A stretch of DNA of 64,000 nucleotides from Kitasatospora sp. MAP5-34 (GCF_029894335.1 NZ_JARXZC010000006.1:145891-209890); one strand, 5' to 3'. Counted from the first letter of the stretch, positions 35,625 through 45,134 are shown. Notes: generated by a model from the letters alone, not told the origin. Program-made: numbers and translations.

Positions 35625-36913
35625 CGCGCCGCCCGGTACTCGTCGATCCGTGGCCACAGCCCGGCCAGGCACAGTGCCGCGATGCCGGCGCAGAGCACCG
35701 GCAGCCCCACGTCCAGGCCCAGCTCCGCACGGGCTGCGGTCTGCGCCCCGGCCAGCCGCTGCTGGGTGAGCGCGGCCAGGCTGCTCAGGTCGCCGTCCAG
35801 GGCGGCTCCGGTGCCGCCGAGCTGGGTGCTGCCCGTGCCGACCGCCGTCACCGCCGCGTCCGGGCTGTGCTGAGCGGCCTGCTGCTGCAAGCGGGCGTCG
35901 GCCGCCGTGAACCGCTGGAAGGAGTCGAGGGCTCGCCCGGCGGCGTCCTGCTCCGCAGGGGTCGCGGGATTCGTGGGGGCGGAGCCGGCTCGCAGCAGGT
36001 CGGCGAGGATCCCGTGGAACTGCGGGGGCCCCGCGTGGCCGGCCGGCCGTGCGGCCGGGTCCGGCAGCGGGTCGGCGAGCTTCGTGGCGTAGCCGGTGAA
36101 GTCACTGGCGAAAGGCGCTGCGGGATCGTCCTGGACTAGGGCCAGCGAGTCGCTCGCGGCGGCCTGCGCGGCGAGCGACCGGGCCTGCCAGGAGGCGGAG
36201 AGCCGGTCGAGCGCCGCCGTCGCGGATCCGAACGCCCGGTCGGCGTGCAGGCTCTGCCCGAGCCCCCAGCCGGCCAGCCCGACCAGCAGGACGGACCCGG
36301 CCAGCAGCGCGGGGCTGAGCCGCCGCTTGAAGTGCCTGCGCAGGAAGCGCTGCGTCCCGACCAGCAGTGCCAGGGCCACCACCGCCGGTGCGAGCACCCC
36401 GAACAGCACGCCGGGCGCGAGCCAGACGCTGCGCCCCCGCTCCGCCGCCACCTGCCGTTCGGCCTGCCGCAGCTGCTCGATCCGGGTGAGGATTCCGTCG
36501 CCGGGGGTGTGCAGCAGGCCCGAGGCGTACGTCAGGTAGGCCGCGCCCAGGACGCCCTGGCCGGCGTTGGCGTGGGCCTGCTCGACCAGGCTGGTGTACT
36601 CGACCAGCAGGCCTTCGACCGCCTGCAGCTGCCCGCTCCCGGCGGTCCCCGTGGCATCGTGCTCGGCCGCCTGCTCCAGCGCCTGGTGCGCCGTCTTGAG
36701 ATCGTCCTGGTACCGCTGGCCCGGCCCGCCCAGGCGGACCGTCCCGGACAGCATGCTCTCCGCCGCGACCCGGTCGGCGTCGGCGAGGTAGTAGGCGGCC
36801 CGCGCGGTGTCGACGGCGGCGGGCGCGGCGTGGGTGCCGATGTCGGACACCGCGCCGTGCGCCCCGGTGAGCGTCAGGTCCATCGCGCCCCACAGCGCAG
36901 CGGTGCACAGCAC
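35621..36913 (-). CDS. Membrane protein with two extracytoplasmic helical domains
   Basis: A 430-residue protein. Hydrophobic helices occur at the N-terminus, near residues 165-190 and 200-222, and near 398-420. Between them lie two helical domains with similar spacing and composition (D-T-A-R-A-A-Y-Y-L-A-D-A-D-R in the first, A-T-A-A-L-D-R-L-S in the second), as if a four-helix sensor module were duplicated. No kinase or catalytic motif is present. The GTG at 36913 lies inside the first hydrophobic stretch, and the frame is open further upstream without an ATG or GTG, so the true start is uncertain. It is translationally coupled to the binding-lipoprotein gene; together they may form a sensing pair. 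Confidence 0.65.
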   Translation of the reverse strand: MLCTAALWGAMDLTLTGAHGAVSDIGTHAAPAAVDTARAAYYLADADRVAAESMLSGTVRLGGPGQRYQDDLKTAHQALEQAAEHDATGTAGSGQLQAVEGLLVEYTSLVEQAHANAGQGVLGAAYLTYASGLLHTPGDGILTRIEQLRQAERQVAAERGRSVWLAPGVLFGVLAPAVVALALLVGTQRFLRRHFKRRLSPALLAGSVLLVGLAGWGLGQSLHADRAFGSATAALDRLSASWQARSLAAQAAASDSLALVQDDPAAPFASDFTGYATKLADPLPDPAARPAGHAGPPQFHGILADLLRAGSAPTNPATPAEQDAAGRALDSFQRFTAADARLQQQAAQHSPDAAVTAVGTGSTQLGGTGAALDGDLSSLAALTQQRLAGAQTAARAELGLDVGLPVLCAGIAALCLAGLWPRIDEYRAAR

Positions 36914-37266
36914 CAGCGCGAGGGCGAGCCGCCGCAGCCGTACTGGTGTACTGGGCGGCCCCGGGGGTGCTCCGGCCGGACGATGCCACCTGATTCCGAA
37001 GATCTCCGCCCCCGCCCTCGAACCGGTGTGACCACCATTCAGCTTAGCCGTCGCAGTGGGCGCAGACCATGAAATCAGCTCACTGATGCCCAGTCAGTAA
37101 CCGTTGTGGCAAAGGAAGATCGAGTGGTTGCCGGCTCGCGGAGAGGTCGGGCGACGCGCAGGCCGCGATTCGTACACAGGCGAACAAAACTACCTTGGGT
37201 GCACTATTGGCCACGTTGAGTCCCCAGGGAATGCGTCGCTGCGCGCCCGAGCAGCAGGCGAGGTAG
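36914..37266. other. Divergent intergenic region before the RND genes
   Basis: These 353 bases lie between the membrane-protein gene on the minus strand and the first RND gene on the plus strand, and must carry promoters for both. The part from about 37020 to 37210 is distinctly less GC-rich than the rest of the window. I see no terminator, no repeat and no open frame worth calling, and no confident promoter hexamers. Confidence 0.5.
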
Positions 37267-40200
37267 GTGTCGACCGTGCGGTGGATCGTTGTATCGAGCA
37301 TGCGTCTGGCGGCCGCGATGGCGGCGGCCGCCCTGGTCGTCCTGTTCCTGGGCACCGCCGTGCTGCGCCACGCGCCCGTCGACACGCTCCCGGAGTTCCT
37401 GCCGCCGCACGTCCAGGTCCAGACCGAGGCGCTCGGGCTGTCCGCCAACGAGGTCGAGCAGCTGATCACGGTGCCGCTGGAGGACGAGTTCAACGGCCTG
37501 GCCTTCCTCGACCACCTCCGCTCGCAGTCGCGGCCGGGCCTGTCCGCCATCGACCTCACCTTCAAACCGGGCACCGACATCTACCAGGCCCGCCAGCTGG
37601 TGACCGAGCGGGTGGCGCAGGGGCCCGCCGTCGTCGCGGTGGGCACGCCGCCGGTGATGATCCAGCCGCTGTCGGCCCAGAGCCGGGCCATGATGGTCGG
37701 CCTGTCGTCCAAGTCCGTGTCGATGATCGACCTGTCCACCCTGGCCCGCTGGCGGATCAGGCCACGGCTGCTGGCCGTGCCGGGCGTCGCCAACGTCACC
37801 ATCTGGGGCCAGCGGGACCAGCAGCTGCAGGTGCTGGTCGACCCCGCGCGGATGCACCAGCAGGGGGTGACCCTGACCCAGGTGATCAACACCACCGGCG
37901 ACGCCATGTGGACCTCCCCGCTCTCGTTCGTGGAGGCCTCGTCCCCGGGCGCCGACGGATTCATCGACACCCCGAACCAGCGGCTCTCCGTCCAGCACAT
38001 CCAACCGATCGGCACCCCCAAGGACCTCGCCTCCGTCCCGCTGGAGGAGACCGCCGACAAGAAGGTGCTGCTCGGGGACGTGGCGACGGTGGTGGTGGAC
38101 CACCCGCCGCTGCGCGGTGACGCCGTCCTGCCGGGCGGGCCCGGCTTCCTGCTGGTGGTCGAGAAGTTCCCCGGCGCGGACACACTCGCGGTGGCGAAGG
38201 GCGTGGAGGCCGCGATGGCCGATCTCAGGCCCGGCCTGTCCGGGGTCGCGGTCGACACCAGCGTCTTCCGGCCGGCCACCTTCATCGAGACCGCGCTGCG
38301 CCATGTCGGCTGGGCCGCGCTGGCCGGACTCCTGCTCCTGGTGGGGTGGCTGGGCGTCTGCTGGCGGTCCTGGCGGGTCGCCCTGATCGCACTGGTGGGC
38401 GTCGCGCTCCCGCTGGTCGCCGCCGCCGACGTGCTCTATCTGAGCGGCGCCACCTTCACCACGATGACGCTGGCCGGCCTGGTGGTCGCCCTGGGCGTGG
38501 TCGTCGACGACACGGTACGGACGGTCGCCGCCATCCGGCACCGCCTCGCGGAGCCGGACGAGCCCGGCGCCGTCCGGTCCAGGTCGGCGCTGATCGCGGA
38601 GGCCGTGCCGGCGGTACGCCGTCCGCTCGGCTTCGCGTTGGTCGTCATCGTACTGGCCGTCGTGCCGCTGCTGCTGCTCGGTGGCCTGGCCGGCGCCCTG
38701 ACCAGGCCGATGGTGACGGCGTATCTGCTCGCCGTGCTGGCCGCGACCCTGGTCGCGATGACCGTCACCCCGGCCCTGGCCTACCTGCTGCTGCGGACCG
38801 CGCCGCCCCGGCGCGAAGTTCCCCGCCCGGTCCGCCGGGCCGAGCGGCTGCTCGGCCGGGCGCAGCTGCGCTTCGTGCGCGGGCGGGGCTGGGTGTTCGG
38901 CTCGGTCGCGTTGCTGGCCGTCTGCGGCCTGGCGGTCCTGCCGCAGTTGGGCACCGGGGCGCTGATCCCGCAGACGCAGGACCGCAACCTGCTGGTCCGC
39001 TGGCAGGCCGCACCCGGCACCTCACTGCCCGCCATGGAACAGGCCACCTCGGCCGCCGCCGACACGCTGCGCGCCGTCCCCGGCGTCACGGGCGTCGCCA
39101 GCGACCTGGGCCAGGCGCTGATGGGCGATCAGATGGTCGATGTGGACTCGTCCCAGACCTGGATCACCCTCGCGCCGAACGCGGACTACGGCGCGACGCG
39201 GGCGGCCGTCCAGCAGCGGCTGGACGCGGCGCCGGGGCTGCGCCACACCCTGCTCACCTACCCGCAGGCCGCCCTCGACGCGGGGCGTACCCGGACCGGG
39301 CCGGCCCTCTCGGTCCGGCTCTACGGCACCGACCAGCAGGTGCTGGCCACCCAGGCCGAGCGGATCCGGCAGTCCCTGGCGGCGCTGCCCGGGGTCGCCG
39401 GCGCGCAGGTGCAGCTGCCCACCATGGTGCCGTCCATCAAGATCGAGACGAACATCGACGCGGCTGCCGCCCACGGGCTCAAGCCCGGCGACATCAGGCG
39501 GGCCACTGCCGTACTGCTCGCCGGGATCCCGGTCGGCAGCTACTACCAGCAGCAGCAGATCTTCGACGTGTCGGTCTGGAGCGTCCCGGCGAACCGGCAG
39601 AACCTCTCCGACATCCAGAACCTCCTGCTGGACGCGCCGAACGGCCAGCAGGTCGCACTCAAGGACGTCGCCACGGTGTCCGTCCAGCCGACCGCCACCC
39701 AGGTCGACCACGACCAGGTCTCCCGCTACCTGGACATCACCGCCGCCGTCCAGGGCACCGACCTGGGCCCGGTAGTGGACCGGGCCCGGACGGGGGTCCA
39801 GGCGCTCGGCCTGCCGCTCGGCTACCACGCCGAGGTCTCCAGCGACCTCGCTGGGCGGCAGAGCGACGACCTGCGCACGCTGCTGTACGTGCTCGCCTCG
39901 GCCGCCGGGATCCTCCTGCTGCTGCAGGCCGCACTGGGCGGCTGGGGCCGGGCGGCCCTGCTCTTCCTCACGCTGCCGCTGTCGGCGGCGGGCGGTGCGC
40001 TCACGGCACTGGCGGCCGGCCGGTTCATGACGGCGGGTGCGCTGATCGGCTTCGTCGCCGTCCTCGGCCTCGCGGTGCGCGGCGGCATCCTGCACCTGCG
40101 GAACATCCGGCGCCTGGAACAGCTGCACCCCGAGAGCCCGCGCCTGGACCTCGTCCTGCGGGCCACCAAGGAGGTCGCCGTCCCGGCCCTGGTGACGGCG

Positions 40201-40383
40201 GTGGGCCTGGCGTTGGCCGTCCTGCCGTTCGTGGTGCGCGGTGACATCGCGGGGATGGAGGTCGTGCGGCCACTGGCCCTGGTCGTCCTCGGCGGCCTGC
40301 TGACCTCGCTGCTGGTGACCTGGTTCGTACTGCCGGGCCTGTACCTGCGGCTGATCCCACGTCCGGCGGCCGGTGCGGCGTGA
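37267..40383 (+). CDS. RND transporter permease, HME type, divergent copy
   Basis: A 1038-residue protein with full RND architecture: a helix at residues 10-32, a large extracytoplasmic porter domain, helices 2-6 at about 340-500, a second porter domain and helices 7-12 at the C-terminus. V-D-T-L-P-E-F and V-Q-T-E-A-L-G-L-S-A-N-E-V-E are HME-RND (CusA/CzcA-like) signatures. In helix 4 it keeps the Asp pair (V-V-V-D-D-T), but the usual V-E-N-I after it is replaced by V-A-A-I. Such pumps use the proton gradient to export metals or other substrates. GTG at 37267 is preceded by GCGAGG. It is followed directly by a lipoprotein gene and a second RND gene. Substrate specificity cannot be read. Confidence 0.85.
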   Translation: MSTVRWIVVSSMRLAAAMAAAALVVLFLGTAVLRHAPVDTLPEFLPPHVQVQTEALGLSANEVEQLITVPLEDEFNGLAFLDHLRSQSRPGLSAIDLTFKPGTDIYQARQLVTERVAQGPAVVAVGTPPVMIQPLSAQSRAMMVGLSSKSVSMIDLSTLARWRIRPRLLAVPGVANVTIWGQRDQQLQVLVDPARMHQQGVTLTQVINTTGDAMWTSPLSFVEASSPGADGFIDTPNQRLSVQHIQPIGTPKDLASVPLEETADKKVLLGDVATVVVDHPPLRGDAVLPGGPGFLLVVEKFPGADTLAVAKGVEAAMADLRPGLSGVAVDTSVFRPATFIETALRHVGWAALAGLLLLVGWLGVCWRSWRVALIALVGVALPLVAAADVLYLSGATFTTMTLAGLVVALGVVVDDTVRTVAAIRHRLAEPDEPGAVRSRSALIAEAVPAVRRPLGFALVVIVLAVVPLLLLGGLAGALTRPMVTAYLLAVLAATLVAMTVTPALAYLLLRTAPPRREVPRPVRRAERLLGRAQLRFVRGRGWVFGSVALLAVCGLAVLPQLGTGALIPQTQDRNLLVRWQAAPGTSLPAMEQATSAAADTLRAVPGVTGVASDLGQALMGDQMVDVDSSQTWITLAPNADYGATRAAVQQRLDAAPGLRHTLLTYPQAALDAGRTRTGPALSVRLYGTDQQVLATQAERIRQSLAALPGVAGAQVQLPTMVPSIKIETNIDAAAAHGLKPGDIRRATAVLLAGIPVGSYYQQQQIFDVSVWSVPANRQNLSDIQNLLLDAPNGQQVALKDVATVSVQPTATQVDHDQVSRYLDITAAVQGTDLGPVVDRARTGVQALGLPLGYHAEVSSDLAGRQSDDLRTLLYVLASAAGILLLLQAALGGWGRAALLFLTLPLSAAGGALTALAAGRFMTAGALIGFVAVLGLAVRGGILHLRNIRRLEQLHPESPRLDLVLRATKEVAVPALVTAVGLALAVLPFVVRGDIAGMEVVRPLALVVLGGLLTSLLVTWFVLPGLYLRLIPRPAAGAA

Positions 40384-40424
40384 CGGTGCGGAGCAGTGAC
40401 GGTGCGGAGCGAGGAGCGGATCCG

Positions 40425-40889
40425 ATGAGGCGTCACCACCGCCGGGCGGTCCGGGTGCTGCTCGCCGCCGCCGTGTGCGCCGGCGCGCCGGGCCTGGCCG
40501 GGTGCTCGCACGGCCCGGCCACCCCCGCCGTCGCCCACCCGGCCGGCCTGCGCGCCATCCCGGGTAGCGCGCTGCACCAGGTGATCCTGACCGAGGAGTC
40601 GGCCCGGCAGCTGGGCGTGCTGACCCAGCCGGTCCGTCCGGCGCCCGGCGCCGACGGCGCCTCGGGCCTTACGGTCATCGCCACCACCGCCCTGGTCTAC
40701 GACCCGCAGGGCGCGTCCTGGACGTACCTCACCCCGGCGCCGCTCACCTTCGTCCGCAGCCCGGTCACCGTCGACCACGTCAGCGGGGACGACACGGTCC
40801 TGCGCGCGGGCCCGCCGGCCGGGACGCCCGTGGTGACCGTAGGGGTACCGGAACTGCTCGGCACCGAGTACGGCGTCGGAGAGGAGTGA
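40425..40889 (+). CDS. Miniature RND adaptor-like lipoprotein
   Basis: A 154-residue lipoprotein with L-A-G-C as lipobox near residue 28. The rest resembles only the membrane-proximal end of RND periplasmic adaptors: I-A-T-T-A-L-V-Y, G-A-S-W-T-Y-L, T-F-V-R-S-P-V-T-V and A-G-T-P-V-V-T-V-G-V-P-E-L-L, ending soon after as real adaptors do. The lipoyl, hairpin and beta-barrel parts are absent. ATG 40425 follows GAGGAG at the right spacing. A GTG at 40380 overlapping the previous stop is also open, but that stretch contains an exact 15-base duplication (40380-40394 and 40396-40410). It lies between two RND genes and probably contacts one or both outside the membrane. Confidence 0.7.
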   Translation: MRRHHRRAVRVLLAAAVCAGAPGLAGCSHGPATPAVAHPAGLRAIPGSALHQVILTEESARQLGVLTQPVRPAPGADGASGLTVIATTALVYDPQGASWTYLTPAPLTFVRSPVTVDHVSGDDTVLRAGPPAGTPVVTVGVPELLGTEYGVGEE

Positions 40890-40891
40890 CC

Positions 40892-43800
40892 GTGGCAGGC
40901 AGCACGACGGAGGCACCCGGTACGAGGAGGGCGAGCAGGACGGCGATGCGCGCCATCGTCTCGTGGAGCCTGAACTTCAGGCTGCTGGTGGTCGCCGCCG
41001 CCGTCGCGATGATGGTGGTCGGCATCACGACCATCCGGGACACCCCGGTGGACGTGTTCCCCGAGTTCGCCCCGCCACAGGTGCAGATCCAGACCGAGAG
41101 CCTGGGCCTGTCCACCTCGGACGTCGAGTCGCTGGTCACCGTACCGCTCGAACTGGCCATGAACGGCATGCCGGGCCTGGAGCACCTGCGGTCGACGTCG
41201 GTGCCGCAGCTCTCCTCGATCGTCATGATCTTCAAGCCCGGCGCCAACCTGCTGCACGCCCGCCAACTCGTCCAGGAGCGCCTGGCCACCGTCCGCCCGA
41301 CGCTGCCCAAGTGGGCCAGCCCGCCCGTCATGCTCCCGCCGGTGTCGGCCACCGCCCGGGTGCTGCAGATCGGGATGACCTCGGACCAGCACTCCGTCAT
41401 GGAGCTCTCCAGACTCGCCTACTGGAACGTCAAGGCCCGGCTGCTGCGGGTGGACGGCGTGGCGGACGTGTCGATCTGGAACGAGCGGCAGCCGACCCTC
41501 CAGGTGCAGGTCGACCCGGCCAAGCTGGCGGCCCAGCACAGCACGCTGGACGCGGTGGAGCGCACCACCGCCGACGCGCTGGACTCGGGGGCGCTCCAGT
41601 TCTCCACCGGCTCGGTGGTCGGCGCGGGCGGCACGCTGGACGCGGGCGGACAGCGGCTGCAGATCGAACACTCGCTCTCCATCCAGAGCCCGGAGGCGCT
41701 CGCCAAGGTGCCGCTGGAGGACCAGGCCGCCAACGGGGTGTCGGTGCCGCTGGGTTCGGTCGGCTCGGTGGTGCGGGACTACCAGCCGATCATCGGCGAC
41801 GCCGTCATCAACGGCCGTCCCGGGCTGCTGCTCGTCGTCGAGAAACTGCCCTGGGGCAACACGCTCAAGGTGACCAGCGGAGTGGAGGACGCCCTCAAGG
41901 CGCTCCAACCAGGGCTGCCCGGAGTGCAGTTCGACGCGACGATCTTCCGCCCGGCGACCTTCATCGAGGACTCGATCCACAGTCTGCGGACCTCGCTGCT
42001 GCTGGGCTTCCTGCTGGTGGTCGTCATCCTGGTGCTGTTCCTCTTCGAGTGGCGGGTCGCCCTGATCAGCCTGGTGACCATCCCGCTGTCGCTGACCGCC
42101 GCGCTGCTGGTGCTGCGGGCGATCGGCGCGACCGTCAACACCATGGTGCTCGCCGGGCTGATCATCGCACTCGGCGCGGTGGTGGACGACGCGATCATCG
42201 ACGTGGAGAACATCCTCCGGCGGCTGCGCGAAGCCCGCCGGGAGGGCAGCCGGGTCTCCACCGCGAAGATCATCCTGGAAGCCTCGCTGGAGGTCCGCAG
42301 CCCGATCGTGTACGCGACGCTGATCATCGTCGCGGCCGCCGTCCCGGTGTTCCTGCTGCACGGCCTGACCGCCGCGTTCTTCCGCCCGCTCGCGCTCGCC
42401 TACACCCTGGCCATCGTGGCGTCGATGCTGGTCGCCCTGACCGTCACCCCCGCGCTGACGCTGCTCTTCCTGCGGCGCGCGCCGCTCAGGCGCGGCCAGT
42501 CCCCGCTGGTCCGCCGTCTCCAGCGGTGGTACACCGCCCTGCTGTCCCGGATCGTCGCCCGCCCGCGCGCGGCCTACGCCGCGTTCGGCGTGGTGATCCT
42601 GCTGGGCGCCCTGGTGGTGCCGCAGCTCGGCCAGTCCCTCTTCCCGACCTTCAAACAGCGTGACCTGCTGATCCACTGGGACGCCATCCCCGGCACCTCC
42701 GACGCCGAAATGCAGCGCACCACAACCCAGTTGAGCAAGCAGCTGCTCGCCATCCCCGGCGTTCGGACCTTCGGCGCGCACATCGGCCGGGCTCGGCAGG
42801 GTGAGGAGGTGGTCGGCATCAACGCCGCCGAGGTCTGGATCAGCACCTCCCCGTCGGTGGACTACGCCAAGACAGTCAACGCCGTCCGCAACGTCGTGAA
42901 CAGCTACCCCGGCCTCTACCGGGACGTCGAGACCTACCTCAACGAACGCATCGAGGAGGTGCTCACCGGATCGAAGGAGGCGGTCGTCGTCCGGGTCTAC
43001 GGCCAGGACCTGAACGAGATGCGCAACACCGCGAACGCGGTACTCGGCAAGGTCTCCGAGGTGTCCGGAGTGGTCGACCAGCACGTCGACCTGTCCGTCG
43101 ACACCCCGCAGATCCAGGTCGAGGTCGACCTCGCCAAGGCCGCGCAGTACGGGCTCAAGCCCGGCGACGTCCGGCGGCAGACGGCCGCCATGGTGGCCGG
43201 CCAGGAGATGGGCAACGTCTTCCAGGACAACCAGGTCTACGGCGTCTTCGTCTGGAGCACCCCCGCCACCCGGTCCAGCACCACCGCGATCAGCGATCTC
43301 ACCCTCAACACCGCCTCCGGCTCGACCGTACGCCTCGGCGACCTGGCCACCGTCAGCCTGCGCTCCGACCCCTACCTGGTGACGCGTGACCAGAACTCCC
43401 GCTACCTTGACGTCGGCGCGAACGTCCAGGGCCGGGACCTGTCGGCCGTCGTCCAGGACATCCGGAGCAAGCTGAAGGGCCTCCCGATCCCGCAGGGCTC
43501 GCACTACACGCTGCTCGGGGAGTACCAGGAACGGCAGGCCGCCCAGAGCAGCCTGTTCACCACCGCGATCATCGCCGCCGCCGCGATCCTGCTGCTGCTC
43601 CAACTGGCCTTCCGGTCCTGGAGGTTGGCCGCCTTCGTCTTCCTGACCCTCCCGATGGCCCTGGTCGGCGGCGTGATCGCGATCTGGATCGGCGGCGGGG
43701 TCATCACCATCGGCGCCCTGGTCGGCTTCTTCACCGTCTTCGGCATCGCCGCCCGCAACGGCATCCTGCTGATCAACCACTGCCAGCACCTCGAGCGGCA

Positions 43801-44059
43801 CGAGGGCGAGACCTTCGGGCCGGCCCTGGCGGTCCGGGGTGCCCGCGAGCGGCTCTCGCCGATCCTGATGACCTCGCTCGCCACCGGACTGGCCCTGGTG
43901 CCGCTGGTGGTCCTCGGCTCCCGCCCGGGTCACGAGATCGAGTACCCGCTCGCCGTCGTCATCATCGGCGGTCTGGTGACCTCGACGCTGCTCACCCTCT
44001 TCGTGGTGCCCTCGCTCTACCTCCGCTTCGGTCACCCGGGTGGCCGCCGAGCGTCGTGA
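40892..44059 (+). CDS. RND transporter permease, HME (CusA/CzcA-like)
   Basis: A protein of about 1055 residues with the full 12-helix RND layout. V-D-V-F-P-E-F-A-P-P-Q-V-Q-I-Q-T-E and L-S-T-S-D-V-E are strong HME-RND signatures, and helix 4 keeps the complete V-V-D-D-A-I-I-D-V-E-N-I proton-relay motif, so this copy looks more orthodox than the one encoded at 37267. GTG at 40892 sits five bases after GAGGAG; a GTG at 40886 overlapping the lipoprotein stop is the alternative. Export of metal ions or hydrophobic compounds is possible. In a monoderm organism no outer-membrane channel is needed, so the pump probably releases substrate outside the membrane directly. Confidence 0.87.
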   Translation: MAGSTTEAPGTRRASRTAMRAIVSWSLNFRLLVVAAAVAMMVVGITTIRDTPVDVFPEFAPPQVQIQTESLGLSTSDVESLVTVPLELAMNGMPGLEHLRSTSVPQLSSIVMIFKPGANLLHARQLVQERLATVRPTLPKWASPPVMLPPVSATARVLQIGMTSDQHSVMELSRLAYWNVKARLLRVDGVADVSIWNERQPTLQVQVDPAKLAAQHSTLDAVERTTADALDSGALQFSTGSVVGAGGTLDAGGQRLQIEHSLSIQSPEALAKVPLEDQAANGVSVPLGSVGSVVRDYQPIIGDAVINGRPGLLLVVEKLPWGNTLKVTSGVEDALKALQPGLPGVQFDATIFRPATFIEDSIHSLRTSLLLGFLLVVVILVLFLFEWRVALISLVTIPLSLTAALLVLRAIGATVNTMVLAGLIIALGAVVDDAIIDVENILRRLREARREGSRVSTAKIILEASLEVRSPIVYATLIIVAAAVPVFLLHGLTAAFFRPLALAYTLAIVASMLVALTVTPALTLLFLRRAPLRRGQSPLVRRLQRWYTALLSRIVARPRAAYAAFGVVILLGALVVPQLGQSLFPTFKQRDLLIHWDAIPGTSDAEMQRTTTQLSKQLLAIPGVRTFGAHIGRARQGEEVVGINAAEVWISTSPSVDYAKTVNAVRNVVNSYPGLYRDVETYLNERIEEVLTGSKEAVVVRVYGQDLNEMRNTANAVLGKVSEVSGVVDQHVDLSVDTPQIQVEVDLAKAAQYGLKPGDVRRQTAAMVAGQEMGNVFQDNQVYGVFVWSTPATRSSTTAISDLTLNTASGSTVRLGDLATVSLRSDPYLVTRDQNSRYLDVGANVQGRDLSAVVQDIRSKLKGLPIPQGSHYTLLGEYQERQAAQSSLFTTAIIAAAAILLLLQLAFRSWRLAAFVFLTLPMALVGGVIAIWIGGGVITIGALVGFFTVFGIAARNGILLINHCQHLERHEGETFGPALAVRGARERLSPILMTSLATGLALVPLVVLGSRPGHEIEYPLAVVIIGGLVTSTLLTLFVVPSLYLRFGHPGGRRAS

Positions 44060-44096
44060 ATATCGTAAATGTCGTGGATATCGTGAATGTCGTGAG
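44053..44096 (+). repeat. 18-bp tandem repeat, 2.4 copies, after the second RND gene
   Basis: Units at 44053-44070, 44071-44088 and a partial 44089-44096 share GTCGTGRATATCGTRAAT. It contains the RND stop codon and is far more AT-rich than the flanks. Each unit contains a near-palindromic ATATCGT/ATGTCGT element. No hairpin of terminator strength is formed. It could be a protein-binding array upstream of the L,D-transpeptidase gene. Confidence 0.7.
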
Positions 44097-44138
44097 TTCC
44101 GGCCGGTGCCCGGTGGTCCGGGCCCTTTGGAGGATCTG

Positions 44139-45134
44139 ATGCCCCATCACGCTGATGAGCCCGAGCCGGGCCGACCGGCCGCGATGCCGACTGTGGTGCC
44201 GACCGCGAGACCGACCGTGCTGGCGGCCCGGGCCGGTGCGACGGCCGTCTCCGGCCGCCGGGCGGACCCGCGTCGCGCACCACGTACGGGTGCGACGGGC
44301 AGGGCCAAGGCCGGGGCCGGGGCCACGGCGGCGCTCGTGGTGGTGGCCACGGCCTGGTTCACCTTCGGGACCGGCGTGCCCCGGACGCCGGACGCCCCGG
44401 TCGGCGCGCTCCTGCACAGCAGGCACGGCGACCTGCCGCAGCCGGTCGCCACGCCGTCGGCCCCCGTACAGCTGTCCACTGCGGAGGCCGGTGCGGCCGG
44501 TGCCGCCGCCGACTCGGCGCGTTCGGAGCGTTCCGAACGGCCGGCGGATCTGCTGCCGGGCCTCGGCCAGGCCCTCGGATCGAGAATCCCTGCGGACAGC
44601 AACCAGGTCGTGCTGGTCTCCGGGCAGGGGAGGAACTCCTCCGACAGCACCCTGACGGTCTGGAGCCGCGACAGCACGGGCCGTTGGGAGAGCCTGGCGC
44701 GCTGGCCGGCCCACAACGGCTTTCACGGCTGGACCTCCCACCACACCCAGGGCGACCTGCGCAGCCCGATCGGGCTCTACACGCTGGGCGACGCGGGCGG
44801 GCGGCTGCCCGACCCGGGGAGCCGGCTGGCCTACCACCAGGACGACAGCTTCGAGGCGGACGGTACGGGCTTCGCCGGTGAGCAGCTCGAGGGATCCTTC
44901 GACTACGTGATCGCCATCGACTACAACCGGGTGACCGGGACCTCCCCGCTCGACGCCCGGAGACCGCGCGGCAGCCGCCGGGGCGGCGGGATCTGGCTGC
45001 ACGTCGACCACGGCGGGCCGACCCACGGCTGTGTCACCGTCAGCCAGGACCACATGATCGAACTCCTGCGCATCCTGGACCCGGCGGCCCACCCGGTCAT
45101 CGTGATGGCGGACGCCGCCGCCCTGGCGGCCTGA
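44139..45134 (+). CDS. L,D-transpeptidase (YkuD)-like protein
   Basis: A 331-residue membrane-anchored or secreted protein. A 65-residue Arg/Pro-rich cytoplasmic start precedes one hydrophobic helix near residues 66-84, followed by a disordered linker and a catalytic domain at about 150-325. The YkuD-like signature is G-G-I-W-L-H-V-D-H-G-G and T-H-G-C-V-T-V with Cys298 as the nucleophile. Earlier, R-S-P-I-G-L-Y-T-L is the usual T-P-x-G-x-F-like motif. These enzymes make 3-3 peptidoglycan cross-links or attach proteins to the wall. The ATG at 44139 follows GGAGG; longer readings run through the 18-bp repeat. Confidence 0.82.
   Translation: MPHHADEPEPGRPAAMPTVVPTARPTVLAARAGATAVSGRRADPRRAPRTGATGRAKAGAGATAALVVVATAWFTFGTGVPRTPDAPVGALLHSRHGDLPQPVATPSAPVQLSTAEAGAAGAAADSARSERSERPADLLPGLGQALGSRIPADSNQVVLVSGQGRNSSDSTLTVWSRDSTGRWESLARWPAHNGFHGWTSHHTQGDLRSPIGLYTLGDAGGRLPDPGSRLAYHQDDSFEADGTGFAGEQLEGSFDYVIAIDYNRVTGTSPLDARRPRGSRRGGGIWLHVDHGGPTHGCVTVSQDHMIELLRILDPAAHPVIVMADAAALAA

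Noticed and set aside
37080..37580. A minus-strand gene at the start of the RND region
   Set aside because: The frame lies opposite the RND N-terminus and intergenic DNA, with no ribosome site or motif.
40697..44035. A 1112-residue open frame opposite the second RND gene
   Set aside because: Its Gln/His/Arg/Glu-rich sequence is typical of an antisense reading, while the plus strand has clear RND motifs and ribosome sites.
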